Shown here: positions 16,700-24,611 of the stretch, piece after piece
How the letters are laid out: every line of letters starts with the position of its first letter
Numbering within the stretch: the first letter of the stretch is position 1
Origin: Flavobacterium tyrosinilyticum
GTDB lineage: Bacteria > Bacteroidota > Bacteroidia > Flavobacteriales > Flavobacteriaceae
NCBI RefSeq assembly: GCF_023656565.1
Contig: NZ_JAMOKG010000002.1
Coordinates: 561,930 to 625,929 of the forward strand
Reading direction: 5' to 3'
Length of the DNA: 64,000 nucleotides
Notes under the pieces: generated by a model
Database searches by the model: none
What the model was told of the DNA's origin: nothing
The model's input: only the letters and a program-made list of their open reading frames with translations
Translations under genes and position numbers: made by a program

Positions 16700-19375
16700 A
16701 TGTCAGATTTTAAAATAATTGGAAATCCGGATCCTGTTGTAGGTAAGGAAGAATTCTATTCAGTAAATACTTTTTTACCGAGTATCCTGCCTTTTCAAAA
16801 TTCAGCTTCTAGTAATAGTTTTGAACAGCCTGTAAAATGGGAAATATATATTCTCGAAAATGGAAGATGGCGCAAGACAAAAGAAAATGATAAAACAGGA
16901 AAAAGAATTTCTTATACCTTTCTTCAAAAAAGTTTAGAAAGAAAAGGCATCCGTATTTTGGCAAGAAGAGGAGAAGATGTGGCACGTTTTAATGTAACGA
17001 CACATCCCGCCGAAAAACCAAAAATAGAGAGTATAGAACTGCTTGATAAAAACGGACAGAAACCAAAAAAAGCGCTTTCATACGGGCAAACTCTAAAAGC
17101 AAGAGTTCATTGTCTTCATATGGAAAAACACAAAGTATCTGTTACATTGTGGGAAGATGACGCAGCTGGTGCTGGACATAATAAAGCAAATGAAAAAAAT
17201 ATAATACAAACACTTTCAGGAGTTGTTAAAAATGGTAAAGCAGACGTTGACTTTTTGCTAAAACCAAGTTTTGCTAAAATTGCAAATAAAAGTAAGGATG
17301 AGGGTAAAATTCATGAATACTATGTTACAACAGATTTTAATAAAGATAAAATTGCAAGTAACAATGTAAACGTAAATGATCTTGAAACTCCTGTAGCACC
17401 ATTTAAAGGTAAAGTTCCGGTACAGCAGCAAGCACCTACTAAACCCAAAGCTTCTCTACCACAACCGACACAGCCAAAAACTAAAGCACCAGCCACGGGA
17501 TCTTCATCAGCGCCAAAAGTTAAAGCAGAAATTACCAGAGTACATATCACAAACTCTGCTAAACAGCCTATAAAAGGAACTCATAAGGAAAAAGAAATTA
17601 TCGTTTGGGTTGACTCACAAGGGCTTATTGGAAAAGAGATTCGTTTTAAATTATACGATGAAGATTATTTAAGTAATGATTTATTAGTTGATCAAAAATT
17701 TAAGATTACTGGTGATATATTTCCAATTACTGTGCACTTAGACAAAATATTAAGAAGTAAAGGAGGAATTTCTGGAGAAGGTGCAGAGCAGGAATTGTTT
17801 GCTGATGTTGAAGTTATACAAACTAGTATACATAGCAAAAGTGAAGTAGTTGACGTAGATGCTAAAGTTTTTAAACCAGACCCTGTTGAAGTTACGAATA
17901 AGGTTGCGAAAACTGGTGAAGGTGATAAAAATGACGGAAAAAATTGTGGCGAGAAGCATTGTATTAATAAAAATTCTCCTGCTAGTGAGCTTATAAGAGA
18001 AATAAACATTCGGTTGGCTGGATTTGGAGGAAATGTTCCTACCGATAAATTTACAGATAGAACAGAAAAAATGATCAAGCAATTTCAGCGTGATTATATG
18101 AAGGTTCCTGAAACAGGTAAAGTATGTGGAAATGTTCTTTTAGCAATAGATGATTTTTCTAAAAAATTTGATATTACAACAAGATTTTGGAATCAAATGA
18201 AATGCGATTGTAGTAAAAAAGGGCAGATTACCACAAGTAAATTGAGACGTATAAGAGAAACTAATTTGTGTAGCGGGTTTGGAGATCATACAGGAAAATC
18301 AACTTATAAAGACTCACCACATAATGAAGCAAATCACAATTATGAATATCCTGGTATTCATAGATCCTTATTATTTGGTGTTAAAGCATTGCAGTTTTAT
18401 TTTAGTAAACAGACTGTTTACACAATGGATCAAGTGACATCTGGGTATAGATGTCGATTTAAAAACTATAAAACCACTAATCACCAAGGAAAAGCGATTG
18501 ATATACAATTTAGCAAGAGCGGTACTGAAATTAGAGGGCCTGTAAGAGCAAATTTGCAAAAATTAAGGGATATTCGAGATGAATTTTATATAAAATATTT
18601 AGGAGCTCAAAAGAATTGGCCTGATAGCAATCTTTTTTCTACTGAGCCTATTGATCTATTATATTATCCAGATGGATCTTTAAGATATGATTACACGTTT
18701 AGTTGGTTACATGTTGATGTGAGACAATTTGATAGTCAATATCTTGAAGATAAATATTTTTGCAAAAGTTTAAATGCTCTAAACGGTAAAAGTATAGTCG
18801 AAGTGGCTAAAGAATCGGGGTATTTAAATACATGTAATTGTAAAGCAGTTTTAATATCTAACAATTCAAATAGTTCAAAATCAACTTCTGAGAAAAACAG
18901 GGTAGATCCTAAAACATTAAAAGCGAGTGATGAACTAATTAAATTTATGAAAGATTGGGAGAAGTATAAAAGAATGCCTTATAATGATTCTAAAGATTTT
19001 TGTACTATCGGATATGGGCATTTGATCGAAAAGAAAAAATGTGAACAAATTACAATTCCAGACGAATTTAAAAATGGAATTTCGGAAGAACAAGCAAAAG
19101 AGCTTTTTAGAAAAGATTTAAAAGTATTTGAAAAAGCTGTTCAAAAAGATGTTACTGTAAAATTGTATCAAAGAGAATTTGATGCTCTAGTCGATCTTTT
19201 ATTTAATTGTGGCCCTTATTTTTTAAGTTTGAATAAAGCACCTAAACTTTATAAAAATTTATTAGAGGAGAAATACGAAGAGGCAGCAAAAGAGTTCCTT
19301 GATATAGAGAACAAAAAAAGGAGACAACAAAATTATGAAATATTTATAAATGGAAATTATGATTCGAAACATTAA
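16700..19375 (+). CDS. T6SS effector: Ig-like, PG-binding, M15 peptidase and GH24 muramidase domains
   Basis: 891 residues, no signal peptide. Order: N-terminal region with Ig-like domain (about 105-230); Pro/Lys/Thr linker (about 234-272); second Ig-like domain (about 275-395); peptidoglycan-binding helical domain (about 428-490, with EKMIKQFQRDY); M15-type zinc peptidase (TSGYRC 580-585, NHQGKAIDI with H595 and D601, WLH with H671); short Ser/Asn linker; GH24 lysozyme domain from about 745. In the last, E754, D763 and T769 (in FCTIGYGH) have the same spacing as E11, D20 and T26 of T4 lysozyme. The protein should cut both peptide and glycan parts of the cell wall in the prey periplasm. It sits after the tip gene, and the first lipoprotein gene overlaps its 3' end. 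The M15 His-Asp spacing is one residue shorter than the common HxxGxAxD. Confidence 0.82.
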   Translation: MSDFKIIGNPDPVVGKEEFYSVNTFLPSILPFQNSASSNSFEQPVKWEIYILENGRWRKTKENDKTGKRISYTFLQKSLERKGIRILARRGEDVARFNVTTHPAEKPKIESIELLDKNGQKPKKALSYGQTLKARVHCLHMEKHKVSVTLWEDDAAGAGHNKANEKNIIQTLSGVVKNGKADVDFLLKPSFAKIANKSKDEGKIHEYYVTTDFNKDKIASNNVNVNDLETPVAPFKGKVPVQQQAPTKPKASLPQPTQPKTKAPATGSSSAPKVKAEITRVHITNSAKQPIKGTHKEKEIIVWVDSQGLIGKEIRFKLYDEDYLSNDLLVDQKFKITGDIFPITVHLDKILRSKGGISGEGAEQELFADVEVIQTSIHSKSEVVDVDAKVFKPDPVEVTNKVAKTGEGDKNDGKNCGEKHCINKNSPASELIREINIRLAGFGGNVPTDKFTDRTEKMIKQFQRDYMKVPETGKVCGNVLLAIDDFSKKFDITTRFWNQMKCDCSKKGQITTSKLRRIRETNLCSGFGDHTGKSTYKDSPHNEANHNYEYPGIHRSLLFGVKALQFYFSKQTVYTMDQVTSGYRCRFKNYKTTNHQGKAIDIQFSKSGTEIRGPVRANLQKLRDIRDEFYIKYLGAQKNWPDSNLFSTEPIDLLYYPDGSLRYDYTFSWLHVDVRQFDSQYLEDKYFCKSLNALNGKSIVEVAKESGYLNTCNCKAVLISNNSNSSKSTSEKNRVDPKTLKASDELIKFMKDWEKYKRMPYNDSKDFCTIGYGHLIEKKKCEQITIPDEFKNGISEEQAKELFRKDLKVFEKAVQKDVTVKLYQREFDALVDLLFNCGPYFLSLNKAPKLYKNLLEEKYEEAAKEFLDIENKKRRQQNYEIFINGNYDSKH

Positions 19376-20315
19376 TGGTTTTATACTTTTATTTTTAGTT
19401 AGTTTTTTTATTAGTTGTAAAAAAAACGAAGACTTAAAAGAAACTTCTGTAAAGAAAAAAAATACAATAGAAAGTGTAGGTAGTAAAGAAAATTCACAAT
19501 ACAAAACTTGGTTTTTTTCTTCTCAAAATAATAATAGTACATATAAAGATATTCGAATTTCTATTAGTGCTGATTCTATTAAAGTTATAAACGGGAATAA
19601 GCTAATTTGTAGTGGAGAAATATTACAGAAAAAAAGCACATTTACAGAATATTTTAAAAGTGCAAAGAATGGAAATCTGAATAGAGAGCAACTAGTAAAA
19701 GATTATAATTTTAATTTCGGCAATGATATAATTGAAATATCTAATATTTACGGTGATCTAGCAGAAAAAGGATGTCTATTCCCATTCAATAACATGTTTA
19801 TTGTGGATAATCATTTGTTTTTTTATGATAAAGGCTATTACTGTTTCATTCCAAATGAAGATGTATCTGAAACAATTGATAATGATATAAAAACAACGAA
19901 TATACAATTGCCTTATAGTGAGAAAATTGACATTAAAAACGTATCATATAAGGAAATGGAAATAAGTAAAGTTAAAGGACTTGAGGATTTTTCTTGTGAT
20001 GGTAAAATGTTGAGATTTATTGTTTTACCTGAATTTAAAGGCGTTAATTTTATTATGGTTCCTCTGGATTGTGGAGATAATCCATACAGATTTTTCTTAT
20101 TGACGATAAAAGATAATAGCGTTGTTTCAAACTTATATGTTGAAGGTGAATTATACGATCCTGAAAATCCTGAAAATGTAGAATTGACAAACTTTAGTAT
20201 TGATAAAAATTATATCATACAAGTGAAAACAATAGAGCAAGTAAAAGGAAAAGTTAAATCGGAGACGGTGATTAATTATAAAATTAATGAATCAGGTAAA
20301 ATATTAAAAATTTGA
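19350..20315 (+). CDS. Lipoprotein, probable cognate immunity protein of the M15/GH24 effector
   Basis: 321 residues if the ATG at 19350 is used; the ATG at 19359 (MIRNINGF) is equally possible. A lipoprotein signal ends in the lipobox FISC followed by KKNED. The start lies inside the effector gene (26-base overlap), which favours coupled expression. A periplasm-facing lipoprotein is what protection against a wall-degrading effector needs. The last about 105 residues (from FSCDGKMLRF, through LDCGDNPYRFFLLTIK and LYVEGELYDPE) are clearly homologous to the end of the lipoprotein at 22733. Immunity function is inferred from position and localisation only. Confidence 0.7.
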   Translation: MEIMIRNINGFILLFLVSFFISCKKNEDLKETSVKKKNTIESVGSKENSQYKTWFFSSQNNNSTYKDIRISISADSIKVINGNKLICSGEILQKKSTFTEYFKSAKNGNLNREQLVKDYNFNFGNDIIEISNIYGDLAEKGCLFPFNNMFIVDNHLFFYDKGYYCFIPNEDVSETIDNDIKTTNIQLPYSEKIDIKNVSYKEMEISKVKGLEDFSCDGKMLRFIVLPEFKGVNFIMVPLDCGDNPYRFFLLTIKDNSVVSNLYVEGELYDPENPENVELTNFSIDKNYIIQVKTIEQVKGKVKSETVINYKINESGKILKI

Positions 20316-20331
20316 TTATAGGTATTTAAGC

Positions 20332-20396
20332 TCCTTGACATATTGAAAAGAAAAGCCCCAGCTAGCAGAAGTTATAGACTTTTGTTAGCTGAGGGA
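20332..20396 (+). repeat. 65-bp array repeat, copy 1
   Basis: Begins TCCTTGACATATTG and ends GCTGAGGGA. The right half is a hairpin (AGCTAGCAGAAG paired with CTTTTGTTAGCT, 7-base loop). A TTG-initiated frame reads MKRKAPASRSYRLLLAEG and stops just after the repeat. It sits between the first and second lipoprotein genes, ending 8 bases before the next ATG. It shares its left flank (TATTTAAGCT) with copy 4. Confidence 0.85.
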
Positions 20397-20404
20397 TAAA
20401 AAAA

Positions 20405-21055
20405 ATGGAAATTATGATTCGAAACATTAATGGTTTTATGCTTTTATTTTTAGTTAGTTTTTTTATTAGCTGTAAAAAAAACGAAGGTTTAAAAGAAACT
20501 TCTGAAAAGAAAAAAAGTACAATAGAAAGCGTAGATAGTAAAGAAACTATAGACTCAAACCTCCTTTCATATGATTCTGTAAAAATAAGTGAAAAGACAA
20601 AAGAGATTGATTCTTGGTATTTTAGCCCGACTCCAATGGAAAAACTGAAAATAGTTTTATACGATTCAATTATCTCTTCTAATGAAGAAGAAGAAGGTTA
20701 TTTTAATTATGGTTTTTTAGTCATAGCTGGAGAACAAAATAAAGTTGAGACACAAAATATAGTAAGACTAGCTAAAAAGAACTCTCCATATTCTGCATTT
20801 GAAAAGATAGTCTTTAAAAATAATTTTTTTACAATAGAGCAACACGGGAACAATAGCGATTATTCTACTTATGAATATTTAACCTTTAAATATGAAAATA
20901 AAGTATTTTATCTTCATCAATATAGTATTGAGTATACAAGTAAAAATAATCCTGACGAGAATATTCCAAGTAAAAAATGGTTTAAAAAAGATTTTGGTAT
21001 TGTAAAACTAGAAAATGTTAGTCCAACATTTTTAGAAGATCTACAAAGTAAGTAA
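20405..21055 (+). CDS. Lipoprotein, probable orphan immunity protein 2
   Basis: 216 residues (ATG at 20405, or 20414). The first about 47 codons are almost identical in DNA to those of the lipoprotein at 19350 (eight differences in some 140 bases), including the lipobox FISC and KKNEG; the mature part is unrelated. The shared block includes the bases that, in the first copy, also encode the last residues of the effector. So this gene carries a relic of an effector 3' end although no effector precedes it. I do not recognise the mature domain. Confidence 0.65.
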   Translation: MEIMIRNINGFMLLFLVSFFISCKKNEGLKETSEKKKSTIESVDSKETIDSNLLSYDSVKISEKTKEIDSWYFSPTPMEKLKIVLYDSIISSNEEEEGYFNYGFLVIAGEQNKVETQNIVRLAKKNSPYSAFEKIVFKNNFFTIEQHGNNSDYSTYEYLTFKYENKVFYLHQYSIEYTSKNNPDENIPSKKWFKKDFGIVKLENVSPTFLEDLQSK

Positions 21056-21111
21056 TCTTGAAAGAGATTATAGGCTAAAAGTTTAAATCAAATATTGATA
21101 TATAACAAGGT

Positions 21112-21176
21112 TCCTTGACATATTGAAAAGAAAAGCCCCAGCTAGCAAGAGTTTTAGACTTTTGCTAGCTGAGGGA
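21112..21176 (+). repeat. 65-bp array repeat, copy 2
   Basis: Same element as copy 1. Hairpin AGCTAGCAAGAG / CTTTTGCTAGCT. The TTG frame reads MKRKAPASKSFRLLLAEG and here stays open, running in frame into the downstream lipoprotein, whose own ATG is at 21198. Confidence 0.85.
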
Positions 21177-21197
21177 ATTTATAAAAATAATAAAAGA

Positions 21198-22448
21198 ATG
21201 AAAAAAATAAACTTATTACTTATATCAATACTGTTTTTAAACTTTATTAATTGTCAGAAAAAAGACAGTAATAGTAAAACAATTATAAATATTGATAAGA
21301 TAGAACAGAAATCAGTTGGTTTCTCTGATAAATATGAGGCTCTCCCAAAATTAGATATTGAGGAAATTTCTATTAGTGAATACAAGAGATTAAGTGTAAC
21401 AAAAAAATCTCTTATCCAAATTCCTCTAAATTATGATACAAAATATTATAGTGTAGAAACGAATGATAAAATTGTTCAGTTAAGAAGAGAAAAGAAAGTA
21501 GAATCAAATGGTAGTGCAGTTAACTGGTATGATTTTTTAGGATTTTATCCAACTTTAAATATGTATGCATTTTCTAGAAATTCGGTTAGTGAAAGTTTAG
21601 ATTTCAGTCAATTTATGTTAATGAATAAATCAAACGGAGAAATATTAAATATAATTTCTTCTGGTGATGATAGAATAGAAAACCCAATACCGTCTTCAAA
21701 AAAGCAATATTTAGCATATTTTGATAATCAAGTTTATACAGCTAATAATAGCTTTTTAGGAATATTGAAGTTTGATGAGAAGAATAAATTAAAAGAATAC
21801 AGAAGTCTGATATCTGAAAATTTCAATATTTATCAAATCGCATGGGGTGAAAATGATGTTCTTCTAATTAAAACATCTTCAGATAATGGGAAAAATTTCA
21901 AATACTATAAGAGTAATGTTTTGTCTCAGAATGCAAATGAGAAATCTTTAGATGATGATTATGAGCAAATTAATGTTTTTTTAGGAGATTCAACAATAGG
22001 TTTGGGCAAGGAAAAATATTTTAAGTCAATTACTAAACAGGATGGTTCTTCAGTACTAGAAAAGCAAAATAATTTATATAAAAGCCGATTTTCATCTTTT
22101 GAAAAATCCAATGTAATCAATGCAAAGTATCAGTTTGTAAAACAAATTTTGAAAAGTAAAAATGATTATAGAATAATTCTATATACTTTATTAAATGATA
22201 AAAAGAAGGATTCTATTGAATTCTATAGAAGTACAGTTGATAAAGAAATTCCAAATTATACTTGTCTTTCATATTTGGATGTAAAAAACAATAAAATTTG
22301 GCAACTAAAGTATTTTGCAACTGATACTGAAATTATCTTGTACATGAATAACGATGTAAAAAAAGATGGTAGCATAAAAAGGGATTCTCTTTATTTTCTT
22401 GATGAATCAAAAGAAGCTAAAATGGATACATATAAACTATTTTGGTAA
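21198..22448 (+). CDS. Lipoprotein, probable orphan immunity protein 3
   Basis: 416 residues from the ATG at 21198 (MKKINLLLISILF), with lipobox FINC followed by QKKDSN. The open frame continues upstream to a TTG inside the 65-bp repeat, but that extension would put 25 residues before the signal peptide, so 21198 is preferred. The mature protein is rich in Asn, Lys and Ser and has repeating strand-like segments (LAYFDNQVYTANNSFLGIL, IAWGENDVLLIKTSSDNG) that could be a beta-propeller; no family recognised. The immunity role is inferred from its place in the array. Confidence 0.55.
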   Translation: MKKINLLLISILFLNFINCQKKDSNSKTIINIDKIEQKSVGFSDKYEALPKLDIEEISISEYKRLSVTKKSLIQIPLNYDTKYYSVETNDKIVQLRREKKVESNGSAVNWYDFLGFYPTLNMYAFSRNSVSESLDFSQFMLMNKSNGEILNIISSGDDRIENPIPSSKKQYLAYFDNQVYTANNSFLGILKFDEKNKLKEYRSLISENFNIYQIAWGENDVLLIKTSSDNGKNFKYYKSNVLSQNANEKSLDDDYEQINVFLGDSTIGLGKEKYFKSITKQDGSSVLEKQNNLYKSRFSSFEKSNVINAKYQFVKQILKSKNDYRIILYTLLNDKKKDSIEFYRSTVDKEIPNYTCLSYLDVKNNKIWQLKYFATDTEIILYMNNDVKKDGSIKRDSLYFLDESKEAKMDTYKLFW

Positions 22449-22542
22449 TAATCTCTAAAAGTTAATTATGATAAAGATTCTAAATCGATAAGAAATAATT
22501 ATACAATAAAAGGTTGAGAGTTTTTTAAAATGAACATTAGGT

Positions 22543-22607
22543 TCCTTGACATATTGAAAAGAAAAGCCCCAGCTAGCAAGAGTTTTTTGCTTTTGTTAGC
22601 TGAGGGA
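22543..22607 (+). repeat. 65-bp array repeat, copy 3
   Basis: Same element; hairpin AGCTAGCAAGAG / CTTTTGTTAGCT. The TTG frame reads MKRKAPASKSFLLLLAEGILK and then stops. It is followed by the frameshifted gene remnant at 22627. Confidence 0.85.
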
Positions 22608-22626
22608 ATTTTAAAATAAAAAATTA

Positions 22627-22746
22627 TGAAAATTTTACAAATGCTATTTTTAACGTTTTTTATTGTAAAGCTTTAGTGTATATAATTCTCAAGCAAAAGA
22701 AATTAAGTTAGAAGTTAATCAATCAATAAAAAATGAAAATAAGTAA
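22627..22746 (+). pseudogene. Frameshifted start of a secreted protein
   Basis: ATG at 22627 opens a signal-peptide-like MKILQMLFLTFFIV and then stops. In another frame the sequence continues as SFSVYNSQAKEIKLEVNQ and ends at 22746, overlapping the start of the next lipoprotein gene. Joined, they read as a plausible signal peptide with an A-K cleavage site plus about 17 residues. This looks like the front of a decayed array gene. Too short to identify. Confidence 0.4.
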
Positions 22747-23617
22747 AAATCTAGTATTAGGTCTCTTATTGATCTTAATTATAGGATGCAAAGAGAATAC
22801 ATCAAACCACGATTCTAAGAATTTAAAGAATACCCTTAAGATTAACAATTCTAAAATTCTATCTGACACAAAGGAAACAAAAAATATCATAAATAAGTCT
22901 TTTGTTATAAGTTGTGGATCAGGATGTGCTATGAATTATACAGCAGAAAGTATTCAGTCAGAAGCTCCTATAATAAAAGTTAAGTTCAAGGTTGAGATGT
23001 ATTTAAATGAAAAAGTATCTGACACATATTATGAAGTTTATGTTTTTAAATATGATACTTCAAATAATATAATAAAAATACAACCTGAAGGCAAAAATGA
23101 AAATGTTTTAGAGAATCTTTTGCCCGATGCACAAGAATCTTTTAAAAAATTTAGTATTGATTTAATTAAGAATAAAAATTTAGAGATAAAGTCTTCTGAA
23201 ACCTGTTTTAAAGAAAGTAAAATTAAATTACCTTATATATTTAGAGATACCAAGATTTTGAAATATAATCTTCTCGATTGTAATTCTATAAGTGGAATTG
23301 AAAAATATAATTGTAATTCTGAAAAACTTAGATATATCTCATTACCTAATAGAGAAGACGTGAACGTTGTTTTAGTGCCCCAAGATTGTGGAGATTTTGA
23401 TTACAGATATTATTTACTCACAATAAAGAACAATAGGGTAATTGATAATCTATATGTAGAAGGAGAATGGTACGAACCCGAAGATGAAGAAAACAAAGAG
23501 ACGACTACTTTTTCAATTGATAAAGATTATAATCTGATTGTTAAAACTGAAACAGGAAATTCTTCTTCATTGCAAAATTTTACTATTAAAAATGATGGGA
23601 AAATTATAAAGCGATGA
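22733..23617 (+). CDS. Lipoprotein, probable orphan immunity protein 4
   Basis: 294 residues with lipobox IIGC followed by KENTSN. The C-terminal about 105 residues (from YNCNSEKLRY, through PQDCGDFDYRYYLLTIK and LYVEGEWYEPE) match the end of the lipoprotein at 19350, with conserved DCGD, YLLTIK and VEGE-Y-PE motifs. The N-terminal half has a separate Cys-containing region (ISCGSGCAMNY). The shared C-terminal domain suggests both protect against related effectors. It overlaps the upstream gene remnant by 14 bases. Confidence 0.65.
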   Translation: MKISKNLVLGLLLILIIGCKENTSNHDSKNLKNTLKINNSKILSDTKETKNIINKSFVISCGSGCAMNYTAESIQSEAPIIKVKFKVEMYLNEKVSDTYYEVYVFKYDTSNNIIKIQPEGKNENVLENLLPDAQESFKKFSIDLIKNKNLEIKSSETCFKESKIKLPYIFRDTKILKYNLLDCNSISGIEKYNCNSEKLRYISLPNREDVNVVLVPQDCGDFDYRYYLLTIKNNRVIDNLYVEGEWYEPEDEENKETTTFSIDKDYNLIVKTETGNSSSLQNFTIKNDGKIIKR

Positions 23618-23677
23618 TAAAATCCAATCGTTTAAAAAAATGTGAAGAATAGTTTTTAAGTGAATATATATTTAAGC

Positions 23678-23742
23678 TTCTTGACATATTGAAAAGAAAA
23701 GCCCTAGCTAGCAAAAGCGCAATGCTTTTGTTAGCTGAGGGA
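23678..23742 (+). repeat. 65-bp array repeat, copy 4
   Basis: Most diverged copy: it starts TTCTTGACA and has CCCTAGCTAGC. The loop is changed to CGCAATG, but the stem AGCTAGCAAAAG / CTTTTGTTAGCT is kept, and so is the frame (MKRKALASKSAMLLLAEGIK). Ends 16 bases before the ATG of the next lipoprotein. Confidence 0.85.
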
Positions 23743-23758
23743 ATTAAATGAAAAAAAA

Positions 23759-24427
23759 ATGAAAAATTGCATGTACAAAACTTTTTTAAAATCATTTATA
23801 CTTTTTGGAATAATAGTAAATGGTTGTAAGCAGGAGAACCAATCTTACTCAAAAAAAAATGAAGTAATTATTAAACTGGATGATTCTACAAAGGTCTCTT
23901 CAATTGCTGAAAAAAAGGATAGTATTCATGTAAAAAAAGAGATTTCATTTGACATCATACACTCTTTTAAAGAAGACGCTTCTGAAAAATCTTACATATG
24001 TTTTGATACAAGGCTAACCTATAAGACAGATAATAGCTTTATGCTAACAAAAAAAGACTTTGGAATTACCGATGTTGATTTATCTGGAACAAATTATGAA
24101 GGGCCTGGTTTTTCTATATATTCTTATGAATCTAGCATGAATAAAGATATAGAAATAATTATCATTGAAGCTTTAGCAGATATTGGTACAAATTGGTATT
24201 ATTTAATAATATTAAATAAAAATGATTTAGTTGATAAATTTTACATTAAAGAACCTAGATCAAATTCAGAAATAACTCAGATAAAAGATTTTTTAAGTAT
24301 TTTTTTAAGTAACGGAACATTAGTATTTAAGTTTAAAAAAGATAAAATAGCTAAATATTCAACAGCTAGCCCTGATTTGAAAAGTGATTTAAAATATGTT
24401 TATGTCGAAAAAAAACTGAATTTATAA
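23759..24427 (+). CDS. Lipoprotein, probable orphan immunity protein 5
   Basis: 222 residues with a signal peptide (FLKSFILFGIIV) and lipobox VNGC followed by KQENQS. The mature domain has strand-rich segments (YICFDTRLTYKTDNSFML, EIIIIEALADIGTNWYYLI). No family recognised. The fifth lipoprotein in the array and the last one preceded by the 65-bp repeat. An inverted repeat (ATGTGATAA / TTATCACAT, 24429-24460) follows its stop and may end transcripts, although it lacks a T run. Confidence 0.6.
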   Translation: MKNCMYKTFLKSFILFGIIVNGCKQENQSYSKKNEVIIKLDDSTKVSSIAEKKDSIHVKKEISFDIIHSFKEDASEKSYICFDTRLTYKTDNSFMLTKKDFGITDVDLSGTNYEGPGFSIYSYESSMNKDIEIIIIEALADIGTNWYYLIILNKNDLVDKFYIKEPRSNSEITQIKDFLSIFLSNGTLVFKFKKDKIAKYSTASPDLKSDLKYVYVEKKLNL

Positions 24428-24523
24428 AATGTGATAATACTACTAAATGTCTTATCACATAAAACCTAAACCTAAATGAAGTTTTTTTTATAATAGATCT
24501 TAGGAAAGAAAAGAAAACATTAG

Positions 24524-24610
24524 AATAATAAATGTACTAATGACATAGATAATGATCATAACGACCATCTACATATACAAGGATATTCGCCAACATTAAA
24601 AGAAATTTAA
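24524..24610 (+). pseudogene. Orphan effector 3' end (peptidase-like tail)
   Basis: A 28-codon frame, open after an in-frame TAG at 24521 and with no start codon, ends in a TAA one base before the ATG of the next lipoprotein. It reads ...NDIDNDHNDHLHIQGYSPTL then KEI. The DHNDHLHIQGY stretch looks like the C-terminal histidine motif of secreted zinc peptidases that cut peptidoglycan. Its tight spacing to the lipoprotein gene mirrors the real effector-immunity junction at 19350. I read it as the last remnant of a displaced effector gene. Confidence 0.55.
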
Positions 24611-24611
24611 A

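Noticed and set aside
19262..19504. Reverse-strand open frame across the effector-immunity junction
   Set aside because: Low-complexity Phe/Leu/Ser translation of AT-rich DNA opposite two well-supported genes; a shadow frame.
21123..21197. N-terminal extension of the lipoprotein at 21198 through the 65-bp repeat
   Set aside because: It would place 25 basic residues before a clear lipoprotein signal peptide, and in two other copies the same frame stops right after the repeat.
20332..23742. CRISPR array
   Set aside because: Four repeats are 700-1400 bases apart with genes between them; no short regular spacers and no cas genes.
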